DNA from: Candidatus Treponema faecavium
Lineage (GTDB): Bacteria; Spirochaetota; Spirochaetia; Treponematales; Treponemataceae
Direction of reading: 5' to 3'
Length of the DNA: 11,936 nucleotides
Assembly: GCA_019113455.1 (NCBI GenBank)
Contig: DXHG01000014.1
Coordinates: forward strand, 1-11,936
Position 1 is the first letter of the stretch. The number at the start of each line of letters is the position of its first letter. The notes below the pieces were generated by a model. The model did no database searches. It saw only the letters and a list, made by a program, of their open reading frames with translations, and was not told where the DNA came from. Of this stretch, positions 6,240-11,936 are shown one piece after another. The translations under genes and the position numbers were made by a program.

Positions 6240-7522
6240 TACGCTTCTTTTGCCTCGTCCATCGTCTTAGGCAGGATAAGGTTAAGCGCAATGCCGACGA
6301 CCGTCGCGAGCGCAACGCCGCTTAACGAAAACACAAAATCCTTTCCCACCGCGAACTGCAGCATACCGCCGCCGATACCGATTACAAGAATAACGGAAGA
6401 AATCGTCAGGTTGCGCTTGTCGGTATAATCGACGCCGCTTTCTACGATAGTGCGCAGCCCGCTTGACGCAATAAGCCCGTACAGCAGCATGGAGATGCCG
6501 CCCATGACCGGCCCGGGAATCGTCTGAATAATAGCGCCGAACTTATGCAGAAACGACAGCAGTACCGCGATAACAGCCGCCCCGCCGATAACCCACACGC
6601 TGTATACTTTCGTAATCGCCATAACACCGATATTCTCTCCGTAGGTGGTGTTCGGCGGTCCGCCCCACAGAGACGCCCACGTTGTCGCAAGCCCGTCGCC
6701 GGCAAGCGTGCGGTGCAGCCCCGGATCCTTATAAAAATCCCTGCCGACGACCTTTGACGTAACCAGCGTATCCCCCAGATGCTCGCAGATTGTCGCAAGA
6801 GACACGATGATAAACGTGAGCACCGGCACAAACGAAAATTTCGGAACCTCAAACGTCGGCACGCCGAACCAGTCTGCTTCGGCAACAATGCTGAAATCGA
6901 TCAGGCGGTATGCAGGAAACACCATGCCCATAAGCAGCGTAAACAGATAGCCGCCGATAAGGCCGATAAGAATCGAAAGCGTATTGAAAAACCCCTTAAA
7001 AAAAATCGTTGCGACAATGGCAACGGCAAGCGTAAAGAGCGCGATTGAAAAATATACAAGTGAATACGTATCGCCGTTGTACATTGCAGACTGCATCGCA
7101 GTCGGCGCAAGATTCAGTCCGATGACGATAATCACGGAACCAATGACAACCGGCGGCAGCGCACGGTCAAGCCACGCCGTGCCCGCTATTTTAATGACTG
7201 CACCCACAGCCGTGTAAAACAGCCCTGCGCAGAACGCGCCGCCGAGCGCATACGGCATGCCGTACGCTTCGCCAATACCAACCAGCGCGGGAATAAACGC
7301 AAAAGACGAACCGAGAAACGCGGGCACTTTGGCACCCGTGATGAGAATATAGAGCAGCGTGCCGCTGCCTGCAGTAAAGAGCGCCGTAGACGGACTGAGT
7401 CCTGTTAAAAGCGGCACGAGAATAGTCGCCCCGAACATCGCGAACACGTGCTGAAAACTCAGCGGCAGCCAGCGCACAAACGGCGGCCGGTCAGCCGGCC
7501 CTAAAATCTGCGTGTTTTTCAT
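6239..7522 (-). CDS. uraA: Uracil permease of the NCS2 family
   Basis: Proton-coupled uracil uptake across the inner membrane is the likely role. The protein has 427 residues, the family's usual size, hydrophobic throughout and consistent with the 14-helix UraA fold. Landmarks are QHVFAMFGATILVPLL (24-39), TICEHLGD (244-251), GLHRTLAGDGLATTWASLWGG (268-288, read in two blocks) and NTTYGENIG (291-299). Glu247 and Glu296 match the uracil-contacting Glu241 and Glu290 of E. coli UraA; the position of its His245 is Asp251, a change I believe is common in relatives. I chose the ATG at 7522, with AGGAGT six bases upstream. The frame runs on to 7588, but that extension crosses the promoter. Substrate choice between uracil and other nucleobases is inferred; no pyrimidine genes are adjacent. 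Confidence 0.9.
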   Translation of the reverse strand: MKNTQILGPADRPPFVRWLPLSFQHVFAMFGATILVPLLTGLSPSTALFTAGSGTLLYILITGAKVPAFLGSSFAFIPALVGIGEAYGMPYALGGAFCAGLFYTAVGAVIKIAGTAWLDRALPPVVIGSVIIVIGLNLAPTAMQSAMYNGDTYSLVYFSIALFTLAVAIVATIFFKGFFNTLSILIGLIGGYLFTLLMGMVFPAYRLIDFSIVAEADWFGVPTFEVPKFSFVPVLTFIIVSLATICEHLGDTLVTSKVVGRDFYKDPGLHRTLAGDGLATTWASLWGGPPNTTYGENIGVMAITKVYSVWVIGGAAVIAVLLSFLHKFGAIIQTIPGPVMGGISMLLYGLIASSGLRTIVESGVDYTDKRNLTISSVILVIGIGGGMLQFAVGKDFVFSLSGVALATVVGIALNLILPKTMDEAKEA

Positions 7523-7558
7523 GCAATCACTCCTGTTTCTAAAAACTGTATTCGCACC

Positions 7559-7567
7559 ACTATAACA
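7559..7567 (-). promoter_or_regulatory. Extended -10 promoter of the uracil permease gene
   Basis: On the minus strand TGTTATAGT (7567 to 7559) is an extended -10 element (TG, one base, TATAGT). The -35 region is weak (TTGCGC at 7588 to 7583, 18 bases away), as expected for extended -10 promoters. Transcription near 7552 gives a leader of about 30 bases, too short for a typical riboswitch. Confidence 0.5.
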
Positions 7568-7578
7568 CAGAACAGGTG

Positions 7579-7599
7579 TGCCGCGCAAATGCCGCGCAA
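7579..7599. promoter_or_regulatory. Direct repeat over the permease -35 region
   Basis: TGCCGCGCAA occurs at 7579-7588 and 7590-7599, exact copies 11 bp apart, covering the -35 position of the permease promoter. This spacing puts both on one DNA face. A repressor or activator site is plausible; nothing identifies the protein. Confidence 0.35.
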
Positions 7600-7606
7600 T
7601 TTTTTT

Positions 7607-7642
7607 GCGGCAAACTGCCGCACAGGCTCAAGTCAAAGTGCC
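7607..7642 (+). repeat. Two outlying half-units of the 22-bp array
   Basis: GCGGCAAACTGCC (7607-7619) and AAGTCAAAGTGCC (7630-7642) match the array's 13-base core (AAGTCAAnnTGCC), and their ends are 23 bases apart, the array's own period. They are separated from the main array by about 210 bases. The first also forms a perfect 7-bp hairpin (TGCGGCA/TGCCGCA at 7606-7622). Confidence 0.6.
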
Positions 7643-7693
7643 GCTGCGGCGGCGGGAAGTTTCTGCGCTTGCACGCGGGCTTTTTTTCTTTTT

Positions 7694-7719
7694 TATTCGC
7701 TATAATTATTCGCTATAAT
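7694..7719 (+). repeat. Perfect 13-bp tandem duplication with two TATAAT boxes
   Basis: TATTCGCTATAAT is repeated exactly at 7694-7706 and 7707-7719, so the consensus -10 TATAAT appears at 7701-7706 and 7714-7719. The -35 positions fall in a T-rich run without a good TTGACA. If it is a promoter, it reads toward the hairpin element and tandem array, and eventually queD. The duplication is certain; promoter activity is a guess. Confidence 0.55.
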
Positions 7720-7729
7720 TTGTTTTTTG

Positions 7730-7781
7730 GGGAGGAAGGAGCACCGCTGCTTAAGAAGCGGGCCCCTACCCCGCTTCAGCA
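7730..7781 (+). repeat. Hairpin element, left arm of a diverged inverted pair
   Basis: GAAGCGGG (7755-7762) and CCCGCTTC (7770-7777) form an 8-bp stem with a 7-base loop, extended after a three-base bulge by TGCT/AGCA (7748-7751, 7778-7781). The first 32 bases (7730-7761) match the reverse complement of 8173-8202 at 24 of 30 aligned positions, with a two-base gap. It resembles an interspersed palindromic repeat; no U run makes it a terminator. Confidence 0.5.
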
Positions 7782-7851
7782 CTGCAGCTTCAGCAGACAG
7801 CCCACTATGAGGATTTAGTCTGAACAGTAAACCTGCTGACAGCCGTGCGCG

Positions 7852-8110
7852 TTAAGTTAACTTGCCATAGCCTGCAAATCAAGCTGCTGCGCACGTTAAG
7901 TCAACTTGCCGCAGCGTGCAAGTCAAACTGCCGTGCGCGTTAAGTCAACTTGCCATAGCCTGCAAGTCAAGCTGCCGGCGTACATTAAGTCAACTTGCCA
8001 TCACCCGCAAATCAACTTGCCCCGGGCTCGCACGCCAACTTGCCGCGACTCACAAATCAAACTGCCGTACACCGTGCAGAGACTTGCCGCTTCGCAGCAA
8101 ACAGCTTGGC
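7852..8110 (+). repeat. Higher-order tandem array, 44-45 bp units of two 22-bp halves
   Basis: A 13-base core close to AAGTCAACTTGCC starts at 7854, 7876, 7898, 7920, 7942, 7964, 7987, 8009, 8032, 8054 and 8076, with a degenerate copy near 8098: steps of 22 or 23 bases, with 9-10 base linkers. The halves alternate. Odd copies read CAACTTGCC and are mostly preceded by TT or ATT; most even copies read CAA(A/G)CTGCC and follow a linker ending in TGC, CGC or CAC. The true unit is therefore 44-45 bp, about six times, decaying toward the right end. The core contains AAGT-CA-ACTT, nearly palindromic, and a perfect palindrome (AAGTTAACTT) in the first copy. The period is not a multiple of three, so it is not coding. 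It could be a protein-binding array or a minisatellite. Confidence 0.85.
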
Positions 8111-8172
8111 AATCATGCATTACAGACACAGTGCCGGAGTGGAGGGAGAGGCTCCGGGGAAAGAGGAGAACA

Positions 8173-8202
8173 CCGCCTCTGAAGCAGAGAGTCTCCCCTC
8201 CC
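8173..8202 (-). repeat. Right, inverted arm of the element flanking the array
   Basis: Read on the minus strand, this 30-base stretch (GGGAGG, GGAG, then CTGCTTCAGAGGCGG) matches the element at 7730-7761 at 24 of 30 positions. It lies about 60 bases past the array, in the opposite orientation to the left arm. Its surroundings (8135-8170) are purine rich and contain CCGGAG/CTCCGG (8135-8140, 8152-8157). No target-site duplication could be picked out by eye. Confidence 0.4.
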
Positions 8203-8283
8203 GGAAAAGCACATTACAGAGAAAAAACGTCCGCGTGCAGCGCAGTAAACACCCCGCGGAGAACTGCAAAGAAAAACCCCACC

Positions 8284-8313
8284 TAGACGCAGGCACCACC
8301 TGCAAAGTATACT
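8284..8313 (+). promoter_or_regulatory. Promoter abutting the queD start codon
   Basis: TATACT (8308-8313, five of six to -10) has TAGACG (8284-8289, four of six to -35) 18 bases upstream. A start about seven bases after the -10 falls at 8320-8321, the first base of the queD ATG. There is no Shine-Dalgarno sequence before that ATG, which agrees with a leaderless mRNA. I found no preQ1 riboswitch fold. Confidence 0.4.
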
Positions 8314-8320
8314 GCACCCC

Positions 8321-8695
8321 ATGTATGAAATACGCACAGAAGCGGATTTTGCCGCGGCGCACTATCTCAGCAACTATCACGGTAAGTGCGAGCGCCTGCA
8401 CGGCCACAATTACGCCGTATACGCGCACGCGCGGGGAACCGAACTTGACGGCGGCGGCATGCTCATCGATTTCGGCGTGCTCAAGCGCGCGCTCAAAGAA
8501 GTGTGCGCACAGCTTGACCACACAAATCTCAACGACATGGACGTCTTTGACAGCAATCCCAGCGCTGAGCGCATCGCGCAGTATATATTCTTTCAGGTGC
8601 GCCGGAAGCTGCCCGCCGCCTGTCAGGGGCTGCTGTACGCGGTAGACGTGTTTGAAACGCCGACAAGCCGCGCACGCTACTCTATAGAAGAATAA
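8321..8695 (+). CDS. queD: QueD: 6-carboxy-5,6,7,8-tetrahydropterin synthase
   Basis: QueD converts 7,8-dihydroneopterin triphosphate to 6-carboxytetrahydropterin, an early step toward queuosine and other 7-deazaguanines. The protein has 124 residues, typical of the family. Zinc ligands are His14 (in AAAH), His27 and His29 (HGH). The catalytic cysteine is Cys23 in CERLHGH (23-29), the CxxxHGH pattern of QueD. Asp66-His67 (LDHTNLND) are the partner catalytic residues, and Glu112 (VFETPTSRARY) is the likely pterin anchor. Glu24 also makes an ExxHGH pattern, seen in paralogues that act in folate synthesis; a Cys-Glu pair is common in ordinary QueD, so I keep the QueD call. The first ATG is used, with no ribosome site upstream. 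No queC, queE or folE is nearby. Confidence 0.9.
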   Translation: MYEIRTEADFAAAHYLSNYHGKCERLHGHNYAVYAHARGTELDGGGMLIDFGVLKRALKEVCAQLDHTNLNDMDVFDSNPSAERIAQYIFFQVRRKLPAACQGLLYAVDVFETPTSRARYSIEE

Positions 8696-8742
8696 CATAC
8701 TGTTTATTGAAAATAACACGGTATATTGATACAGTATACCGC

Positions 8743-10488
8743 ATGGGACTCATACGCAAATTAACAAACGGGCTTGAACGCCAGTACATCGTGTACACAG
8801 CGCTTTCGCCGCTCGCCATGATCGGCGAAGTCGCCATGGAAGTTATGATTCCGCTTATCATGGCACTGATTCTCGATCACGGCATCACCACGCAGGATAT
8901 AGGATACACGCTGCGCACGGGGCTGCTCATGGCGGGCGCTGCGGCGCTTTCGCTTGTCTGCGGCGTACTGTCGGCACGCTTTGCGGCGTTTGCGTCCGCC
9001 GGATTCGCGCGCAACTTGCGCCGCAGGCTGTTTGCAAAAGTGCAGGACATGTCGTTTGCCGGCGCTGACCGGTTCGGCACCGCATCGCTCGTAACGCGCC
9101 TTACCACAGACGTTACAAACGCGCAGAATACGTATCAGATGGTTATCCGCATCTGCGTACGCGCGCCGGTAATGCTTATCAGCGCCACGTGCATGGCGTT
9201 TTTTGTCAACGCGCGTCTTGCCTCGCTCTTTTTGATTATCATCCCGATTCTCGCCGTGCTGCTGTGGCTTATCGGAAGCCGCGCGTTTCCCCGTTTCCGC
9301 GAAATGCTCACCCGCTACGACCGGCTTAACAGCACCGTGCAGGAAAACCTTATCGGCATACGCGTCGTAAAGTCGTTTGTGCGCGAAGACTTTGAAAGCG
9401 ATAAATTTACGCAGACCGCAGACGAACTGCGCCGCGCACAGCTTGCCGCCGAAAAGATTATTATCTGGAACGGGCCGGTCATGCAGCTGACGATGTACGC
9501 AGCGATTATCGCCGTCGTGTGGTCGGCAGGCAATATGATTACGGCAGGCACAATGCAGACAGGCGAGCTTGTCGGCTTTTTTTCCTATATTACTCAGATA
9601 CTCATGTCGCTCATGATGCTTTCGATGATATTCGTGCTTTTGGTGCTCGCGCGGGCATCTATAGCCCGTATTGCGGAGGTGCTCGACTGGCAGAACGATA
9701 TCACTGACCCGCCGGCAGGGCAGGCCGCAGCAGCTCCTGAAAACGGCGCGGTTGAATTCCGTAATGTCTCGTTCTCATACGCAGGCGGCAGGGGGCCCGA
9801 CGTGCTCCGCAATATTTCGTTTTCGATACCGGCAGGCTGCACCGCAGGCATTATGGGCGCAACGGGCTCCGCCAAATCAACGCTCGTGCAGCTCATACCT
9901 CGCCTGTACGACGCAACGGCGGGTCAAGTGCTTGTAGCCGGAAAAGACGTCCGCCAGTATCCGCTCCAGACGCTGCGGAACGCCGTGGCGATGGTGCTGC
10001 AGAAGAATGTGCTGTTTTCAGGCACGATAAAAGAAAACCTCCGCTGGGGAGATGCGGACGCGGATGATGAGACGATATACGCCGCGTGCCGCGCCGCCGA
10101 CGCATATGACTTTGTAAAGAACTTTCCCGACGGTTTTGACACGGAGCTCGGTCAGGGCGGCGTAAACCTTTCCGGCGGGCAAAAGCAGCGGCTGTGCATT
10201 GCCCGCGCGCTGCTCAAAAAGCCAAAGATTCTCATATTGGACGACAGCACGAGCGCCGTCGACACGGCGACAGACCGCCGCATCAGGGCGGCGCTTCGCA
10301 AAACGCTTCCCGGCACGACAAAAATCATTATCGCGCAGCGCGTTGCGTCTATCATGGACGCAGACATTATCTTTGTGCTTGATAACGGCGGCATTGCCGC
10401 ATCAGGTACACATGAACAACTGCTTGCGTCGTGCAGCATCTACCGTGAAGTATATGAATCTCAGCAGCAGGGGGCGCAGAATGGCTGA
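8743..10488 (+). CDS. ABC exporter half-transporter with a degenerate ATP site, subunit 1
   Basis: This is one half of an inner-membrane exporter, 581 residues: about six membrane helices in the first 310 or so, then a nucleotide-binding domain from about 336. It has A-loop Tyr346, Walker A GATGSAKS (372-379), signature LSGGQ (476-480), Walker B ending Asp500 and switch position Gln532. Three features mark a weak catalytic site: Ala377 replaces the last Walker A glycine, Asp501 stands where the catalytic Glu should be, and Gln replaces the switch His. This is the pattern of the TM287 partner in TM287/TM288-type heterodimers. Cargo is unknown: drugs, lipids or peptides are all possible. Start uncertain: the ATG at 8743 fits family N-termini, and a TTG at 8707 would add 12 residues; neither has a clear ribosome site. 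It follows queD by 47 bases and overlaps the next gene by 8. Confidence 0.88.
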   Translation: MGLIRKLTNGLERQYIVYTALSPLAMIGEVAMEVMIPLIMALILDHGITTQDIGYTLRTGLLMAGAAALSLVCGVLSARFAAFASAGFARNLRRRLFAKVQDMSFAGADRFGTASLVTRLTTDVTNAQNTYQMVIRICVRAPVMLISATCMAFFVNARLASLFLIIIPILAVLLWLIGSRAFPRFREMLTRYDRLNSTVQENLIGIRVVKSFVREDFESDKFTQTADELRRAQLAAEKIIIWNGPVMQLTMYAAIIAVVWSAGNMITAGTMQTGELVGFFSYITQILMSLMMLSMIFVLLVLARASIARIAEVLDWQNDITDPPAGQAAAAPENGAVEFRNVSFSYAGGRGPDVLRNISFSIPAGCTAGIMGATGSAKSTLVQLIPRLYDATAGQVLVAGKDVRQYPLQTLRNAVAMVLQKNVLFSGTIKENLRWGDADADDETIYAACRAADAYDFVKNFPDGFDTELGQGGVNLSGGQKQRLCIARALLKKPKILILDDSTSAVDTATDRRIRAALRKTLPGTTKIIIAQRVASIMDADIIFVLDNGGIAASGTHEQLLASCSIYREVYESQQQGAQNG

Positions 10489-11936
10489 TACACAGAAAAA
10501 CATCAAAGTTCCGGCGTCTGTGCGCGGCCGCGGCATCCCCGCAGGTTCCGGCGCCAAACCGCAGAACACGGCAAAGACAATCGCGCGCCTGTTTAAGGCG
10601 ATGGGCAGGCAGCGCGTGCTTTTGATACCGGTCTTTATCGCCGTGCTCATAAGCGCAGGCGCGTCGCTTTCGGGCACGTATATATTAAAGCCGGTGCTCA
10701 ATGAGTACATTATTCCGTTCATCGGGCAGGAACATCCCGATTTAAGCGGGCTTGCGCAGCTTTTGCTGCAAATGGCTGCCATCTTTGTGTGCGGCGCGCT
10801 TGCCACCTACCTTAACAGCCGCATTATGCTCACACTGAGCACCGGTACGCTGTTCAGGATACGGACGGAGCTCTTTTCAACGCTTGAGCGGCTGCCGCTT
10901 AAGTATTTCGACACGCACACGCACGGCGAGCTTATGTCGCTGTTTACGAACGACACGGATACGCTGCGCGATATGTTCAGCCAGAGTATTCCCCAGCTCT
11001 TTACATCGACGATAACCATTATCGGCGCGTTTACGATGATGCTCGTGCTTTCGCCGCAGCTCACGCTGATTTCGGCGGCGGTTATCGCGGTGATGGTGCT
11101 GTGCATTAAACTCATCGGCTCGCGCAGCGCCTCCGCGTTCCGCAGCCAGCAGCGCAATCTGGGGCGCGTAAACGGATACATCGAAGAAATGATAGAGGGG
11201 CAGAAGGTCGTTAAGGTGTTCTGCCATGAAGACGCGGTAAAGCGCGAGTTTACAGGCATCAACGCAGATCTCTGCGCTTCGGCCTCACTTGCAAACTCGC
11301 TTGCAAACATGATGGGGCCGCTTATGTCAAACCTGTCCTATATCGGCTACGCCTTATGCGCCGTTGCCGGCGTGCTTATGATTATTGCGGGTTTTCTTGA
11401 TATAGGAACGGTTGCGGCGTTTTTGCAGTATTCCCGTTCGTCGGCGCAGCCGGTAACGCAGATGTCGCAGCAGTTCAACAGCATACTGAATGCGCTTGCC
11501 GGTGCGGAGCGTATTTTTCACGCCATAGACGAGCAGGCGGAATCGGACACCGGTACGACGGTGCTCGTCAACGCGGTGGAAACGCATCCCAACGCAGGAA
11601 GCGACGGGCAGGCAAAACTCGTTGAGTCGTTTGCGTATACGGGACGCTGGGCGTGGAAACGCGCAGACGGCAGCAGCCTGACGCCGATGCGCGGTGCGAT
11701 ATGCTTTGATCACGTAACGTTCGGCTACCGACCGGAAAAGACTGTCCTGCATGACATCTGCATTGACGCCAGGCCCGGGCAAAAGATCGCGCTTGTCGGC
11801 TCCACCGGTTCGGGAAAGACGACGATTACCAACCTGCTCACCCGCTTTTACGATATAACGCAGGGAACGATTACCTACGACGGCATACCGCTCACCGACA
11901 TACAAAAAGCGTCGCTTCGCCGCTCACTCGGCATGG
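10481..11936 (+). CDS. ABC exporter half-transporter, subunit 2 (partial, cut by window end)
   Basis: This is the partner subunit; 485 residues are visible and the frame is still open at the right edge. A polar N-terminal tail (about 1-40) precedes six predicted membrane helices (to about 340), then an unusually long linker (about 355-404, with a GRWAWKRADG block) and the start of the nucleotide-binding domain: A-loop Tyr416 and a fully canonical Walker A GSTGSGKT (440-447). Signature, Walker B and switch lie beyond the window. With subunit 1 carrying the degenerate residues, this one should supply the active Walker B Glu and switch His, as TM288 does. AGGGGG lies six bases before the ATG, and the ATG lies inside the end of subunit 1, so the two are co-translated and very likely form a heterodimer. 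Confidence 0.88.
   Translation, partial: MADTQKNIKVPASVRGRGIPAGSGAKPQNTAKTIARLFKAMGRQRVLLIPVFIAVLISAGASLSGTYILKPVLNEYIIPFIGQEHPDLSGLAQLLLQMAAIFVCGALATYLNSRIMLTLSTGTLFRIRTELFSTLERLPLKYFDTHTHGELMSLFTNDTDTLRDMFSQSIPQLFTSTITIIGAFTMMLVLSPQLTLISAAVIAVMVLCIKLIGSRSASAFRSQQRNLGRVNGYIEEMIEGQKVVKVFCHEDAVKREFTGINADLCASASLANSLANMMGPLMSNLSYIGYALCAVAGVLMIIAGFLDIGTVAAFLQYSRSSAQPVTQMSQQFNSILNALAGAERIFHAIDEQAESDTGTTVLVNAVETHPNAGSDGQAKLVESFAYTGRWAWKRADGSSLTPMRGAICFDHVTFGYRPEKTVLHDICIDARPGQKIALVGSTGSGKTTITNLLTRFYDITQGTITYDGIPLTDIQKASLRRSLGM

Larger units (their letters stand above)
7523..8320. other. 800-base gene-free region with repeats
   Basis: No protein gene is supported here. In order it holds the permease promoter, two isolated repeat half-units (7607-7642), a T-rich run (7681-7694), a duplicated -10 box (7694-7719), a hairpin element (7730-7781), the tandem array (7852-8110), an inverted partner of the hairpin element (8173-8202) and the queD promoter. 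Open frames through it are by-products of the repeats: the 22-23 base unit changes frame at each copy, and none has a ribosome site. Confidence 0.7.

Noticed and set aside
7523..7588. Upstream start for the permease at 7588
   Set aside because: The added 22 residues cross the extended -10, and AGGAGT precedes the ATG at 7522 at ideal spacing.
7601..7622. Intrinsic terminator at the TGCGGCA/TGCCGCA hairpin
   Set aside because: The T run lies before the hairpin on the plus strand and reads as A on the minus strand, so neither direction has stem followed by U.
7852..8110. CRISPR array
   Set aside because: Repeats are 13 bases and imperfect, gaps are only 9-10 bases and partly similar to each other, and no cas gene is present.
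8131..8210. tRNA or small structured RNA gene in the purine-rich stretch
   Set aside because: No cloverleaf, TpsiC arm or known small-RNA core could be matched; only short local hairpins are present.
8111..8320. preQ1 riboswitch upstream of queD
   Set aside because: No short aptamer hairpin with the A-rich tail was seen, and the promoter appears to sit directly against the start codon.
7906..8645. Open reading frames through the array (7906-8286, 7916-8182, 7995-8645)
   Set aside because: The repeat period is not a multiple of three, no ribosome sites are seen, and one frame overlaps queD out of frame. They are by-products of repeat sequence without stops.

Overview
The window looks like chromosomal DNA of a Gram-negative-type bacterium. 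It has a 638-residue outer-membrane beta-barrel protein with a signal peptide and a terminal aromatic residue, GC-rich genes, and AT-rich intergenic patches. My best guess is a spirochaete related to Treponema. That rests on the general look of the small membrane protein, the barrel protein and the transporter pair, and it is an impression rather than a proof. I saw no phage, plasmid, transposase, tRNA or rRNA gene.

Layout: (1) Positions 1-846 are mostly non-coding. They hold a good leftward promoter at the left edge and, at 165-411 on the minus strand, what looks like a small broken gene: a Shine-Dalgarno site and GTG start are followed by a 63-codon open frame reachable only through a one-base shift. 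(2) A small two-helix membrane protein (minus) is divergent from the barrel protein (plus). (3) A compact plus-strand operon, larE-larB-larC, makes the nickel-pincer nucleotide cofactor: LarB carboxylates and cleaves nicotinate adenine dinucleotide, LarE gives sulfur, LarC inserts nickel with CTP. LarC is one uninterrupted reading frame. The apoenzyme that would use the cofactor (LarA family) is not in the window. (4) Convergent to larC lies a uracil-type NCS2 permease, sharing an intergenic hairpin with it. (5) A gene-free stretch of about 800 bases (7523-8320) holds the most unusual DNA here. It is a tandem array of about six 44-45 bp repeats, each made of two related 22-bp half-units, flanked by diverged inverted arms and preceded by a perfect 13-bp duplication that carries two consensus -10 boxes. 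(6) queD (6-carboxytetrahydropterin synthase) follows. A -10-like box sits so close to its ATG that the mRNA may be leaderless. (7) Two overlapping genes encode a heterodimeric ABC exporter; the first subunit has a degenerate ATP site, and the second runs off the right edge.

The lar genes work as one pathway and the two ABC genes as one complex. queD, the permease and the barrel protein have no obvious functional link to their neighbours. The best candidate for something undescribed is the 7523-8320 region. It does not look coding and it is not a CRISPR array. I cannot assign it a function from sequence alone.
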